From contig CAJNDS010000158.1 of NCBI GenBank assembly GCA_905221605.1, positions 660,176-724,175 on the forward strand: a stretch of DNA of 64,000 nt, in the 5' to 3' direction. This document shows positions 1 to 11,159 of this stretch, piece by piece. The notes below the pieces were generated by a model. It saw only the letters and a program-made list of their open reading frames with translations, did no database searches and had not been told where the DNA came from. Numbering within the stretch: position 1 is the stretch's first letter; each line of letters starts with the position of its first letter. The translations under genes and the position numbers were made by a program. This DNA comes from Symbiodinium natans. Lineage: Eukaryota > Sar > Dinophyceae > Suessiales > Symbiodiniaceae.

Positions 1-1175
1 TGCGGAAATCGACAAGCTCAAGTCGTCGGCCTTTGGGCTCCGATGATGCGGCTTGTACCTGCGTGCTTCCTAGCTTTGGGCAGAGTGCCTCTGCTTCGAC
101 GGGTATGCTGAATGAAGCGCGCTGCTCGGACATCAGCGCCCGAGGGTACCAGGAAGGGAAGCCTGTAGCGGGCCTAAAGCAGCTGGGACAAGAAAGGGCG
201 GCTGTTCTCATTTTTCCCACTTAGATAGCTTCCTATGCAGTCCCGCGTTCCATGGACTGGCAGAGCTGTGTTGCCAAGGGTAGATGGACATCCTAATTAT
301 TGCTCACGGGGGAGGGTGGAGCACATGGGGAGGAGATTCAGGTCAACGCAATAACCTCACCAAGGGCTTGGGGCTTGTAGGCTTGAGGGCGACGTCGCGA
401 ATACAACGGGGATGACAGCCTGAAGCAAGCTCAGCATCAGGAGGACATAGGAACCAAAGCTAAGAACAGAGGTGCCAGCAAATGAAGACGATTAGGCACA
501 GCTGCTGGCCTGCTCTAGGCAAATCACGCTTGTGGGCGTTGCTATGTTCTTCGTGGCGTGGTGCACTTTTTAGGTACACCGCTCAAGGCGTGTGCTCGAT
601 GCACAAGTATTTGCTGGATGGTGCGACTCACACAGCTGGGGAGCATCCAATTCGCCTCACATATGGGCGGCAAGTGTAGTTTGTGAGATTTGCAAGCAGT
701 CGAATCCACTTAGATGCCGATTCATGGCACCATGCGTCTGAATCTCAAAGTGGCAGTTGCCTGGCCGAGGCCCAAAAAGCAGCAAGTAATTGTGAGACTC
801 TTTCACAAGTGCTGATTAAAGTTTACCGCAATTGGAAGGGGCAAGATACCCGTGTTGCCGCGGTCGAAGTATATGTTCTTGCTGTTCGCTCGCCTTTCCC
901 GGTTCCATCTGCAGTACTGTAGTAGTGGAGGTGTGAAAGGAGGTAGGCAACAAGCCCCGAGCATGGCAGACGCTGCTGAAAGTGCCTTGGCCGTGTCATG
1001 GAATGTCGCAAAATTTCCTAGTGGCCAGAGCGAGTAGGCACATAGCAAGTGCAAGGAGGATGAGCTTCCTTTTCCAAATTTTGGTCGATGACGCGCTGGC
1101 TTGTTCATTGTGCAAGAGCTGACGTTGAGTTTGCATATAGGGAATCCACTGCGCCGAGGCGATCTGCCACAGTTT
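1..1175. other. No confident gene; possible exon end at 2-46
   Basis: I see no recognisable gene here. The first bases keep one frame open from 2 to a TGA at 44-46 (AEIDKLKSSAFGLR), which reads like the end of a helical exon cut by the window edge, but it is too short to name. The rest has only short unconserved frames. A 254-codon antisense frame over 803-1567 runs against the better + strand exon at 1176-1625 and was not accepted. Confidence 0.3.
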
Positions 1176-1625
1176 ATGGAGGGGCGGTATGACATTTTCG
1201 AAAAGAATACGTTCTTGGATTTTCCTGCCCCAAAGCCGTTGATGCTGGAGAAGGCCCAGACCGATCCCCCGCCGGGGCTGGAGGGACTCTGCGGGATTTC
1301 CAGCAAGTTCGTCTCAGAAACGGACAGATCAGAGGATTCCACAGCAGTCGACGAGGCAGAAGCTGCTCCACCCCCTCTGCCACTGGAAGTCTTTGTGACT
1401 CCCGACTGCTTCGAGGATCCGGAGCTTCCCAGGCTCTCGGCGCCGGCCTTCATCCCGATGCACGGCGCTCCAGGAGTTCCGATGCAGACGCAGAACTTGC
1501 CCGCGAACTTGCTGCCGGGGATTCCCGATGCCTTCAGCTTCGAGAACCAGCTCTCTGTGGGTCCCACTCACTTGCCGCCTGAGGTCTACCGTCCCAAAAA
1601 GCAGATCCTCTTAGAGCCTTGGTAG
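1176..1625 (+). CDS. Hypothetical protein or terminal exon, proline-rich
   Basis: This 149-codon frame runs from an ATG at 1176 to TAG at 1623-1625. The protein begins MEGRYDIFEKNTFLDFPAPK, then has an acidic segment and a Pro-rich half. I do not recognise a domain. The KNTFLDF-type motif close to the N-terminus followed by Pro- and Glu-rich sequence resembles, from memory, many uncharacterised dinoflagellate proteins; this is an impression, not a search. The frame is open upstream to about 1101, and a CAG at the bases before TTTATGG could be a 3' splice site, so it may be an internal or last exon. No signal peptide or membrane segment is visible. The Pro-rich exons at 1939-2070 and 2175-2273 may belong to the same or a similar gene. 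Confidence 0.5.
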   Translation: MEGRYDIFEKNTFLDFPAPKPLMLEKAQTDPPPGLEGLCGISSKFVSETDRSEDSTAVDEAEAAPPPLPLEVFVTPDCFEDPELPRLSAPAFIPMHGAPGVPMQTQNLPANLLPGIPDAFSFENQLSVGPTHLPPEVYRPKKQILLEPW

Positions 1626-1831
1626 CATGCTAGCTCGCGTTGTTTTTATCAGGGCTGTGTTTCCTCAGTGCCTTAGTGTTGCAGTGGCTGCCGCATGTGG
1701 TGCTCTCAAGGAAGAGATGCTGGCACCTTCGGTGGTGCCCGTCACGGAACTCGCAACGCCCAAGCTCCGCGGCATGGTGTAAGCAAGTGAGTGCTGTGGC
1801 GGCATGCTCTTACTTGAGGCGGCACACGTTG

Positions 1832-1914
1832 AAACCCTAAACCCTAAACCCTAAGCCCTAAACCCTAAACCCGAAACCCTAAGCCCTAGACCCTAAACCC
1901 TAAACCCCAAACCC
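1832..1914 (+). repeat. Telomere-like tract (CCCTAAA)n
   Basis: About eleven slightly degenerate CCCTAAA/CCCTAAG units. This is the C-rich strand of the plant-type telomere repeat, but it lies inside the window with non-repetitive sequence on both sides, so it is interstitial. It sits directly upstream of the exon-like frame at 1939-2070. Confidence 0.9.
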
Positions 1915-1938
1915 GATTGGAGTTGTGTAAGATTCGAT

Positions 1939-2070
1939 GTGCCCGAAGCACATCCCAGGTTTCCCCCACCGCCACCGGCCATGCCGGCACCCGTCTTGGC
2001 GGAGCCTCCTGCCCCAGAGGCCCCAGGGTTCCTGCAAGCCTCAGCAGCGGCACAGAGGGGCACATCTTAG
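1939..2070 (+). CDS. Proline/alanine-rich exon between opposite telomere-like tracts
   Basis: One frame stays open from 1939 to TAG at 2068-2070 and encodes a Pro/Ala-rich peptide with the stretch FPPPPPAMPAPVLAEPPAPE. The exon status is inferred from composition and frame. CCCTAAA repeats lie on its 5' side and TTTAGGG repeats begin four bases after it. It could be the last exon of the gene started at 1176 or part of another gene. No domain can be named. Confidence 0.35.
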   Translation: MPEAHPRFPPPPPAMPAPVLAEPPAPEAPGFLQASAAAQRGTS

Positions 2071-2074
2071 GAGG

Positions 2075-2140
2075 GGTTTAGGGTTTAGGGTTTAGGGTTT
2101 AGGGGTTTAGGGTTTAGGGTTTAGGGTTTAGGGTTTAGGG
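2075..2140 (+). repeat. Telomere-like tract (TTTAGGG)n
   Basis: About nine G-strand units, directly after the exon-like segment ending at 2070. A shorter tract of the same strand lies at 2265-2283, directly after the segment 2175-2264. Confidence 0.9.
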
Positions 2141-2174
2141 GGCCTCATTTTTTTGGGCACCTTTTGTGGTCCAG

Positions 2175-2273
2175 GTCCCCACAGAAGCCCCAGTGGAGGG
2201 GCCTCTGCCACCGCGCGGCGACCTCCAGATAGGGCAGCTCATCTGCGAGGCCCTGCGGGGATTTTGGGTTTAG
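2175..2273 (+). CDS. Exon-like segment after a CAG acceptor
   Basis: After CAG at 2172-2174 the frame GTC CCC ACA GAA is open for 32 codons (VPTEAPVEGPLPPRGDLQIG and then a helical tail) and closes at a TAG formed by the following TTTAGGG tract. The composition matches the Pro-rich exon 100 bases upstream. No function is assignable. Confidence 0.3.
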   Translation, partial: VPTEAPVEGPLPPRGDLQIGQLICEALRGFWV

Positions 2274-2283
2274 GGTTTAGGGT

Positions 2284-4600
2284 CCCGGCCTCAGCCCAGG
2301 GGTTAAAACGGGTCTCCTCTCAAAAACATTCAGCCTTGGGGCAGGAAGCTGCCAGCGGCATTTGGGATGCCGCCGCCTCGGTCGTGCGGACGCAGACGTG
2401 TCATTTTGGACTCGGTTGCCATCGGCTCATGGCATATGTCTCAGGTGCATTGGAGTGTAGACAGCCGGCAGTGACTCGGTCAAAACCAGCACCGCCATGA
2501 TGTTTTTTGAGTCCGCTTGGATTGAATTGAAGAGAAGCCAGAGTGCAGCCAGCTCGCGGATCTAACCATACATAATCTAAGGCTGTACACGACGACGGTC
2601 GGCACCTGAGCATGTGGGCAGTCCAGCAGCACCTGAGAAAGTGTGCAAACTCTTCTGGCCTGCTTTCTGCCAGAGAAATCTTCCTCGAACTTCATCGATG
2701 CTCATGGCCCTTATGGCTTGCGCAGTTGTGTGCCCTTTAGCCTTGGACCCTCAGGCCCTCAAGACCCGAACCCCAGGTGCGCCTTGTGTCGAGCATCTTT
2801 ACGTCGGCACCGCAGCCTTTGCACAAGGGTCCGGTTTTTGCAGCCCTGAAGTCGCCATGACCAGCAGAGATTTGGCCGTTGGGGGGGATTCAGGCCCTGG
2901 AGTTTCTGGCTTGAACAGCAGGTTCAGCATGGCTAAAGTGACCGCCCCTTGCCCCGCCCCCCTTTGAATTTCAGCCGTCACTTTGGAATCGAGCCGAGGC
3001 CCAGGCCATCTTCGCCCCACTGTAGAAGCTGTGAGCTGCCTAAGACCGAAACCCTAAACCCTAGACTCCCCCTTTAAACCCCCAAAAGCTACGCTAAACC
3101 CACGCACCCCGAACGCCCCAAACCACACACACTTGCAAAGGCAATGAAATAACAAACTAATGTAGACTTAAAGAATATACGTAGGAATGTATGATTATTA
3201 CAAATATGTTATGATCGTCTTATGTGGGGGTTTAGGCAAATAGGGGGCGCCCTTCTTTGGGGATCCTTTTGAAGGGGATTCTATTCTATTTGGGGGTATG
3301 AAAGGGGTACCCCCCCTTATTTGGGAAATACCCATAATATGGCTTTATCTGAAAATGGCAATGATCGTCAAAGACCAGATCCGGACTGAGGCTGGGAATC
3401 CAAGGCGGAAGCCTGCCCTTCAAGGCGCGTTTAGGGTTTAGGGTTTGGGGTTTCGGGTCTAGGGTTCGGCAGTCCAGTCTGGGTTCAACATGGTTTGGGG
3501 GTTTGGGGTTCAGGGCGTGGACCTCAGTTCCGGGCTCAAAAGGGTTTAGGGCTTCCTGATGTTCCAATATGTTATCTTCTGTCACGAAGTCAGTCATATG
3601 TGGGCTCGGCAGATCTCAGCTTGATTTCAGCTTGAGCTTCGCCTGTGGAATAGGCACAGGCCGAGCCGGATGCAAAGAAGGGAACAGAGGACGCCTTACA
3701 GGAATATTGGCACACTCTTTTATTTCGGGGTATAAAAGGGCTACCCCCTCCCCCCCTCCCCTCCCCCCCCATTTTGGGAACTACCTTAAGGTGGACTTAG
3801 GTTCGTTGAGGAGGCCAGCATCGTGGGATGCCAGGCTAAGGCCCTAAGACAGCAGAGGAGGGGACAGGGGAGGGGGCGGGGGGGAAGGGAAGGGGAGAGG
3901 AGCAGGGAAGGGGAGGGGAGAAGGGGAGGGGAGAAGGGAAGGGGAGGGGAGGGTTTGCTCCGAAGTTGAGTCTACTGTTTGGCCGAACGACTAGGGGAGG
4001 ATGTTGGGCGAAGCTTTTGCAGGGCTCACCGATTCACGTGCCTTGTGCCCGCAGCCAGGTGTTCCTGCATCCGAAGGCCAGTTGCTTTCAGTTCTTGTCT
4101 GCTGCTGCCGTGGCTCGGGGTTCTATTCTACAGTGTGGCACTTGCTGATCTGACCCGAAGCCTTGCCTGCCCTGAGGTGGTCATCAACAACAAAAGGGGT
4201 GGGGGCTTCAAGAAAGCCAAGGGTAAAGGCAGCATCGTTCTCAAGTGTGAGGCCGCGACGATCCCACCTTAGGGTTTCATGCGGAGGGTGTTTGTGAAAT
4301 GGTGGTTTCTGAGAGCAAGTGACTCAGACTCCTGCAGCTGGAAGTCGCTGTGTCGCACAAGCTTGGGCCTTGTAGAACACTCAAACCCGATACCCTCAAC
4401 CCTGCAAGGCAGAGGACGCGCAGATGTATCCCAAGCTGGATGTATCCTTCCGGGTGGGCAGGCGCGCTCCTGGCTTTTGAGGGTTCAGGGCTTTAAGGTT
4501 TGCAGGGTAGGGTGCCCAATTACTAATCAGATATGAATATACCTTCAAGTATGGTACAGGCCCTGAAATTTCGGAGCGAAGCCCGATACCGTAATCACAC
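2284..4600. other. Intergenic or intronic; no confident gene
   Basis: Short frames only. Visible contents are degenerate telomere-like fragments (about 3047-3062, 3430-3450, 3540-3552), a GTACCCCC/GGATCC-type repeat fragment at about 3236-3340, and the purine tract annotated separately. Frames at 2614-2967 and 3979-4272 have no recognisable motif. Confidence 0.5.
3846..3953 (+). repeat. Polypurine G-rich tract
   Basis: Roughly 108 bases almost entirely G and A, built from repeated GGGGAGGGGA and GAAGGGGAG words with many runs of three or more G. Such a strand can form G-quadruplex or triplex structures. No gene overlaps it. Confidence 0.85.
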
Positions 4601-4601
4601 A

Positions 4602-4632
4602 ACCCTAAACCCTAAACCCAAAACCCAAAACC
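4602..4632 (+). repeat. Telomere-like tract abutting a spliced leader
   Basis: CCCTAAA units decaying to CCCAAAA run up to the base before the spliced-leader copy at 4633. No spacer separates the two. Confidence 0.85.
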
Positions 4633-4654
4633 TCCGTAGCCATTTTGGCTCAAG
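4633..4654 (+). other. Complete dinoflagellate spliced-leader copy (retroposition mark)
   Basis: All 22 positions match the dinoflagellate spliced leader DCCGTAGCCATTTTGGCTCAAG (given here only as its pattern; D is T in this copy). In an SL RNA gene the leader is followed by a GT splice donor. Here the next bases are ACTTGTCA, so this is a mature, already trans-spliced leader fused to an mRNA body, meaning a cDNA copied back into the genome. SL-tagged retroposition is an established process in dinoflagellates. Confidence 0.95.
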
Positions 4655-4694
4655 ACTTGTCAACACTCCACTAGCACTCCCAGTGGTGAGGACA

Positions 4695-5177
4695 ATGCGT
4701 AAGTTTCTTGCGGATACCAATACGCAGGAGGCCTTGACAGTTGAGCAAAGAGCACATCGGGTTGCAGAGGCTACTGCAGAAGATGTTCTGGAGCCGGCAT
4801 TTTGGCAACAATTGGGAGAGCGGCGCAGCCGAGCAGAACTGAATGCTCGTGTGGCTGCAAAATCCCTTGCGTTGCGGGGAGTTTTTCGCGGCGCCACCAG
4901 CCGGGGGTCGGGTGGTGCAGAGGCAAAATCCTCCCATCAAACGAAGCAGCTAGAGGAGAACACGCCCGAGCACAGCGCGAGCGCATCTGGCAGCACAGCC
5001 ACACGGCGATGTTCTTCACTAGAGGCAACTTCAGGTCTGGGACTCCAAAGTCGGAGTGCCCAGGAGTTTTCGTACCCGAGCCAAGCCTTAAGTGGCTACA
5101 ATATCTCCGGCGAGTTGAATGGCATTTCTACCACGGAGGCACACTCGGTTGTTCCCCGGACGTCGACGGGTCATTAA
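4695..5177 (+). CDS. Intronless SL-headed retrogene, hypothetical protein
   Basis: The frame starts at an ATG 40 bases after the spliced-leader copy and runs 160 codons to TGA at 5175-5177 without an intron. A 40-base 5' UTR after the leader fits dinoflagellate mRNAs. The protein starts MRKFLADTNTQEALTVEQRA; the N-terminal 70 residues are helical and charged (about VEQRAHRVAEATAEDVLEPA), and the C-terminal half is Ser/Thr-rich and low in structure. I recognise no domain. Whether the copy is expressed is unknown: the SL carried in the DNA would be a relic, and a new leader would have to be trans-spliced upstream. The last codons run into the 78-bp-spaced repeat at 5162, so the original C-terminus may have been lost. 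Confidence 0.6.
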   Translation: MRKFLADTNTQEALTVEQRAHRVAEATAEDVLEPAFWQQLGERRSRAELNARVAAKSLALRGVFRGATSRGSGGAEAKSSHQTKQLEENTPEHSASASGSTATRRCSSLEATSGLGLQSRSAQEFSYPSQALSGYNISGELNGISTTEAHSVVPRTSTGH

Positions 5178-5483
5178 TTCGACGACGGAAGCCATGCAGC
5201 ATAACTGAACTTATAACCCACCTGTATGAGCACAACCCTGTCGACGGGTCACTAATTCGACGACGGAAGCCATGCAGTGTAATTCGCAAATAGCGCGTTG
5301 GAGTGCTTTGGAGCCACGGTCTAATTGGTAATTCATAATTAGTAATTCGGAATTCGGCGTGCAAGCCAGATCGAGCCAAGGGGCCGCACTGTCTAACCTG
5401 TGCAATATTTGGACAACTGACACAGTATAATTCGTAATTAGTAATTCATTATAGGGAACCCGGCATGCAAGCCCGATCGAATG
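5162..5483 (+). repeat. Two nested direct duplications
   Basis: A 38-bp unit starting GTCGACGGGTCATTAATTCG occurs at 5162 and again at 5240 (78-bp spacing). Immediately downstream a second unit with AATTAGTAATTC and then GCAAGCCNGATCGA occurs at 5328-5377 and 5427-5483. The copies are diverged. They begin at the 3' end of the SL retrogene. Confidence 0.75.
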
Positions 5484-5490
5484 AATGCAT

Positions 5491-8400
5491 GCATAAACGT
5501 GGGATCCCGGTGTGACCATGGGCCTGTAAAGACTGACATTTCTGAGCCGGTGCTGAGCCGGTGCCCCTGGGCCCCTGCTTGAAGCTCCTGGTTTGCCCGG
5601 CACCTAGTAATTGGCCACAGGCGTGCACACATCACATTAATGCATCCAGCCGCAGGGACCCAAGCAAGGCTCAGCGTGACACTGTAGCACGCCAAAGCCC
5701 CAGGCCAGTGGCAGAGGACAGCTCGCACTGATAGTAGTTGCTTTAATCACTTTAATGCTTTTCCGCTGCTGCTACGCGCTAGGGTAGTCCAAGAGAGGGC
5801 CCGACACCAGCACACGGTAGCCCTCCTTTGAAGAAATCTAGAGCAGAGTTCCGAAGCTCCCTGAGCCTTTGAAAGTGCTCGACGAGAATAGTCCAGGTCG
5901 ACCACCTATCCATCTAAGTTCCCTCCCCCTGCCTAGCTGGTTATCCTACTTAGTTAACTTGGGGCTTTCTTTCTGGAGGAAACAAGGTAGGTGGCGATCA
6001 GGCATAGTTGTACAAAGTCGCCGCAGGAGAAAGTGCTGCAGACCAAGGTGTCTGCCGCACCGAGACTTGGGGGAGGGCTGTAATCGCATATCGCCCTCTA
6101 CTTGCCTGTGATATCTAGTTTTTTGTTGTCTTGGTCCAGACGTGGAAGCCCCCCCCCAGATATGCAATCCGATCACAATGTCCTACCATGACTGCCCTCT
6201 GGGCGATATCCCCTGTAACCGCCACACAGCTCGGGGGTGCCAGTTTTTCCTTTTAGTTCCGACCTTGTACCCCGCATTGCCGTGGCTAGTCGGGTGGCAA
6301 AAAAACCCAAAACCGGTGAAAAAACCCAGTAGGGTGATAGGGCAGTAGTGGGGCCCCCTGGGCCGCTTGACGTGGCAAAGGGGCGACGTGCCAAAAGAAA
6401 CGCCGTGAAGTAGGGTCCCTGTAGGGCACTTCAAGAAACATTACCCTAAACCCCAAACCCCAAATCCTAGAAAGAATGAGAATCACTGATTCTCGAGACT
6501 TCGCACCTTCATTTCATGTCTGCAACTCATGTTTGTGCCGTGACGGGTGCTGGCACCTAGACTGCCTGGTCGCTTCTGTTTTTGGGGTCTACTGCCGCTA
6601 TTCTCTAAACCTAAACCCTAAACCCTAAACCCTAAACCCCAGACCCTCAAGCAACTACTATCTGAGTGCCTCGCCTGGCTCGTCCGAGTGAGCGATGAAT
6701 CATTGATCCCCGTTTTTCTATGTTGACAGAGTCGACGACGTCTTTTGCTTCTTTGTCGCCGGCGTCGAGTCTTCTTTCCGGCTTGTATCTGTTTCTTGTA
6801 GAACGAAAGAAATACATGAAGAAAGAATGGACCAGATAAACAAACCATCAAAGGCATTAATAAGGAAAGCACAAAGATGTCAATAAGAATGATGAAAGAA
6901 ACAATGCAGAATTTAATGTGAATAACAAAAGAGTGGGCGCGAGGGCGACCAACTGCTCGACGCACCCCAGAACGGGTCCGCCCACACCGGACAGATCCCT
7001 CCCGGCCAGTGCGACCAGGGTCCATCAGGCCCCTACAGTTCGCAGAAGAAGAATAAGAAGAGTCACAAGAAGAAGAGAACCTCTGCGATCTCTCAACAAG
7101 ACAGTGCCCGCTGAGAAGAAGAGACCGATAGACCGGGTGGACTGACCAAGGGGGTCTCGTCTCCAGCCTCCTCGCTCGGTGGAAGCTCATGACTTCGGGG
7201 AGCGCGGGCGCCTGGAAGGGTTGTGGAGGTTGTTGCGGACACTGGGATCATTAGGGTCATCCGGGCCCAGTCTAGCGCTCCTTCGCAGACTGCACGGAGC
7301 GTCATAGGGTCCTGCATAAAAGAACCTCCCAAACCCTTCGCTGTTGCGGCTTTTGCTTGGCCAGTTGCCAAGGCAGAGCTGCTGCTGCCTTCCAGAAGCA
7401 CAGCAGGAGTGGGACTTCAGGCTGGGACTTGCTGAGCAGTGGTGATTGTGATGGGCTCAGGGTTTACCAGATTTGGGGTTGAGGATGTATGATGCTGGGA
7501 TGTTTGGATGTTTGACAGATTTGAGGAGGGCCATGGCATCATCTCGAAACTTGAGTCTACAGGAGCAGCTAGCGTCATAAACATGTCGAGCACGAGGCTG
7601 CCAGTGTGGGAATGAAAGATGCAAACTACTTGCGAAGGTGGCAACAGCTACTAGAACGCGGTTTTGTAAGCTTCGGTCGGTGACGCGGGCGTTTTCTTCT
7701 GTTCAAGTACCTTCGAAATTCCCGTCCTCCCACATGCCTGAGCTTGTGAAGGGAGGGGGGCGGAGTGTATGCAGGAGCCTCGTGGATGAGTCAGGAGGAG
7801 CTTTGCTGGTCTCACTCCGCATCGCCGAATCCTCAGAAGAACCGTTGGAAGCATACGCCGTCGGAACTTCCTCGTCTCTCCTGTTACATGCAGCGCTGTA
7901 CAGCCTGTGTTGTTCTGTTCAGAGTCGTCAGTGGCAGTTTCGCAGCGCATTGGCGCAATGTTCCTGGTTGGGGCGTAGCTTCAGCTGCCCCTGCTAAAGC
8001 GAGAGCCCTGTTCTTCAGGGTTGCGAGCCCCTTCAGAGGTTTTACCCGGGACGCTTGATGTGTTCAACAAAGCCAAAGCTGAAGTCTCTTTGCCAGCCTA
8101 ACCTCCGCCTTGCGAGGTGTCATCGGCAGCTGCTAGCTCGTAACCGTGTCATCAAAGATGACGCATCCGCACCCGTCTCCCGGTAGTGACCGAATCCGAA
8201 GAAGGTGTCTATGCCTTCTAGCATCTGTGTGGAGTGTTGCTGCTACTTGCAGACATGACAGAGTGGGTGCAGCTGTGCCGGGGATTAAAGTTCCTTTGAC
8301 AGGCTTAGGGCGCGTCCGTTTCAGTTTCACCGGGAAAGGCTGGCCTCTCCCGCATAGCCTTGCTAGCTTCGATATGCGTGAGCGCATCAAGGACTTCCTG

Positions 8401-9390
8401 CTGGCTGCAAAGGATGCCAGCGCAGTTTCTGCAGCACGTAAGCTTGTCTTTGCAGTTGGACGGCCATGACAACCAAGAACTTTGGCGACAGAAGCGTCTT
8501 CCAGTCCTTGCTTCCCAACCTATCAGGCACAGCTCGTAGACTTTCAACAGCTTGTGTGTAGCTCCCCATGGTCTCAGTGTAGCTTGGAGTCAGCTGCGGC
8601 GTTTGCGGATGCCAATTGGAGCTTTAGATTGCAGGCTTTGCAACTGCAGAACCGCACAAGCTCGCCAACATGAGTTGAGCTGTGCCAACTGGCATCCGGC
8701 AATCCACAGCAAGCCGCAAGAGGAAAGGCCGCCAAGGTCACATGGCTCTCCAAACTCGAGAAGTCAGGATGGGTAAGTTGCGCATCCGAGAATGCATCTT
8801 GTCATTGTTGGGCCATGTGACTTTGATGCGCAGCCCTCCAGAGCATCGCCTGCACGTGTACAGGTGTGCGGTTGTGGTGATCACGGCGGTCAAAGAAAGG
8901 TCTTCCGGTGTCTTAGTGACGTCTTGAGTCTTGAGATTGAGTCTCTCCTGCGCCTGAGGGTGCTGCAGCCGAAATGATGTTGGTGGTTTCGAGAGCAACG
9001 CGCAAGGACATCATTAGGTTAGAGGCTACGTTGGCTCGGTAGCTTTCGGCAACGACACAATATATCTACACAATAGTATCTCACGGGGGGCATGTGTCAC
9101 ACCATTCAACAACTCGCAATGCCCGCACACAGCAAGTGTTAAGTGCGGCCAGTCAAAGCGGCAAAGCAACACCCAGCTTCCGGAGCAGTGCCCTGACACC
9201 CATGGGAGATGCTGTGGAGGCTCCGCTTCTACATGTTCTACTCGATGGCATGGCGCTGTAGTGACTCTCTAGTGTTGCCAGATGCAATGGCCATGTACTT
9301 GCCAGACGCGTCTTGAAGCCACGAGCGCCCTGCCAGGATCTGCCATCGCTGCTGCAGGTGGATCGCTACCTGCATGCTTAACTTCTGAAA
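5491..9390. other. No confident gene; scattered exon-like bits
   Basis: Nearly 4 kb without a frame I can defend. There is a CCCTAAA tract at about 6607-6646 and a degenerate one at 6441-6470. The best exon candidate is about 8370-8440 on the + strand (FDMRERIKDFLLAAKDASAV), which ends at a canonical-looking GTAAGC donor. The long minus frame at 6618-7190 is basic and low complexity and was not accepted. Confidence 0.4.
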
Positions 9391-9463
9391 CCCTAAACCC
9401 TAAACCCTAAGCCCTAAGCACAAAGCCTCAAACCCTGAACCGTAAACCCTAAACCCGAACCCA
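9391..9463 (+). repeat. Telomere-like tract (CCCTAAA)n ending in a CAG
   Basis: CCCTAAA, CCCTAAG and CCCGAAC units run up to CCCAG at 9460-9464. That AG could be a 3' splice site for the frame that follows. Confidence 0.85.
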
Positions 9464-9464
9464 G

Positions 9465-9889
9465 TGTGGCAAGCCATTCGTTTGAGCGTGTGCTTGTTCG
9501 GGCTTTGGGGCCTTCATGCCTGGCCAGGAGGTGGTGGAGCGAAATCGCCATGCCACGGCCCCGGCTTCGTCGACTTTGTCCTCCTTCAAGACTCCGAAGC
9601 CCTGGAATCTACCCCCTTGAAGCCCCTCCCCGCCTTCACTACGCACACCGAAAAGGTTGCAAAGCAAAACTTCCCCAAAGACTCCCCAAAAACTCCCCCA
9701 AACAACCCCCCAAAACTCCCCCAAAAACTCCCCAACAACTCTCCAAAAACTCCCCCAAAACTCCCAAAACCCCTAGAGCCCCGAAAGCCCCCCAAATCAA
9801 CAAGAAAGTCTTCTTCGAAGCACTTCCCAGGTCTCCGGAATGGCACTGGTCTGCCAGGCTCCTGGTGTTTCATGCGCACATCTAGGTAG
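9465..9889 (+). CDS. Exon-like segment with low-complexity Pro/Lys tail
   Basis: One + frame is open for about 141 codons between a CCCTAAA tract ending in CAG and a downstream TTTAGGG-type tract that starts GTAGGG. The first 45 codons look coding (for example HGPGFVDFVLLQDSEAL). The middle, 9655-9790, is a purely repetitive CCCCAAAACTC tract that would encode Pro, Lys and Asn, and I do not trust it as protein. No family is recognised. Confidence 0.3.
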
Positions 9890-9990
9890 GGTTCATAGGG
9901 TTTAGGGTTCATAGGGTTTAGGGTTCATAGGGTTTAGGGTTCATAGGGTTTAGGGTTCATAGGGTTTAGGGTTTAGGGTTTAGGGTTCAA
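9890..9990 (+). repeat. Compound telomere-like tandem repeat
   Basis: A higher-order unit, GGGTTCATA followed by GGGTTTA, repeats about five times and then changes to plain TTTAGGG. Point variants of the 7-mer have been amplified as a longer unit. Confidence 0.9.
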
Positions 9991-11159
9991 AGTTCGTAGG
10001 TTCTTGCAAGGAGGGGTTGGGGCTCAGCACGATGTAAGAGCGCCGCTGTTGTTGAGTTGTCATTCTCTTTTCCCGAGCGTGCCCTGCTCGGAGAGTGGCT
10101 TCCTAGCTGGATTCAAGCATCGGGCTTGGTGACTCATAAGGGTTTAGGGTTGAGGGTTTAGGGATAGTTCAAATGCGCTTTCTGCTGTTCCTTGAGGTGC
10201 GAATAGAACGACTCGACGTGCACAGTTCCCATGACCTTCACGTACGCCCTTGTAAGCCAGTGTTTGCACCGGGCTTCTGGGATTCTGGTTTCATCTGCAG
10301 CTTCGCTGGCTCAAGAGCGCGGGGACGGCTGAGAGTCAGTTCCTGCCGAGCCTTCGGAACTCCAAGTGGCAATGAAGCAAGCCTTGAGCTCGGAAACTTT
10401 GGAAATGCTTGACCTGGGCCGTTCCAAGTAGATCCTCGAGTCATGTTGAGATGCTGGATGTCGCCTGCCTCCGCGCTGTTTAACGTGCAGCTCTCCGTAG
10501 CTCTCCGTAGCCAGCGTCATCGGACTGGTAGGAGTAGAGGCAGCCGTAGGAGTACTCCAAGCAGGAGCAGTACTGCTCGTTGCCATCATTGTGCTGGTCG
10601 TGGTGGTGAAAGCTGCAAGCCTGTGGGGTTTAACATAGCTCGTCAGTCGCTCTTTCAGGTCCTTGTCGCAAGCTCGGTGGCGCTTGCATCGCAGCTGGGA
10701 CTTTCCCTCAAGGCCATTGCCTTCTGCTCCGCACAAGTGTCTGCGCAGAACACGGAACCCAGGTGCCAAAACACGTTCCACAGGTTCAACTAGTTGCTGC
10801 AACATCCCCACCAAGCCTTAAATGGTGGCAGCTGCAGCGCGAGCCTGCTTGTGTTATCTTCTGTCTTCCGCCCTCCTGTAGGTGCCCGCCAGCCTTGTGG
10901 AAGTGGATCTGGACGCGGGCGACTGTTGCAAAGCTTATGTTGAAGTGGTTGTGTGAACTTCGGTTGTTGCGACCATTGGTATGTTTTCAGATTTCGAGCT
11001 GTGTTTCCTTTGCAGAAACAGATGATTCAACCGTTGTGGCAACTCCACCCTGATTACCCCCCCTCCCTATTCTGGTTCCGGGGTCAATTGGCAGGGTTGC
11101 ATGTAAAAGCTTTTCCTTGAAATTTCGCCATCAAGCGCGCATGCTGTGCTCTGAGAGTC
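9991..11159. other. No confident gene
   Basis: A short TTTAGGG fragment lies at 10138-10162. A minus frame at 10311-10814 is Thr/Ser-rich and a plus frame at 10443-10793 overlaps it; neither has a recognisable motif. Confidence 0.4.

Noticed and set aside
803-1567. 254-codon minus-strand frame
   Set aside because: Antisense to the 1176-1625 exon, Ser/Gly-rich composition typical of a shadow frame, no motif.
4633-4654. SL RNA gene
   Set aside because: The leader is not followed by a GT donor or an Sm-like SL RNA body, so it is a recycled mature leader.
6618-7190. 190-codon minus frame with basic, Ser-rich sequence and a hydrophobic patch
   Set aside because: Low complexity, starts within a telomere-like tract (GLGFRV end pieces), no motif.
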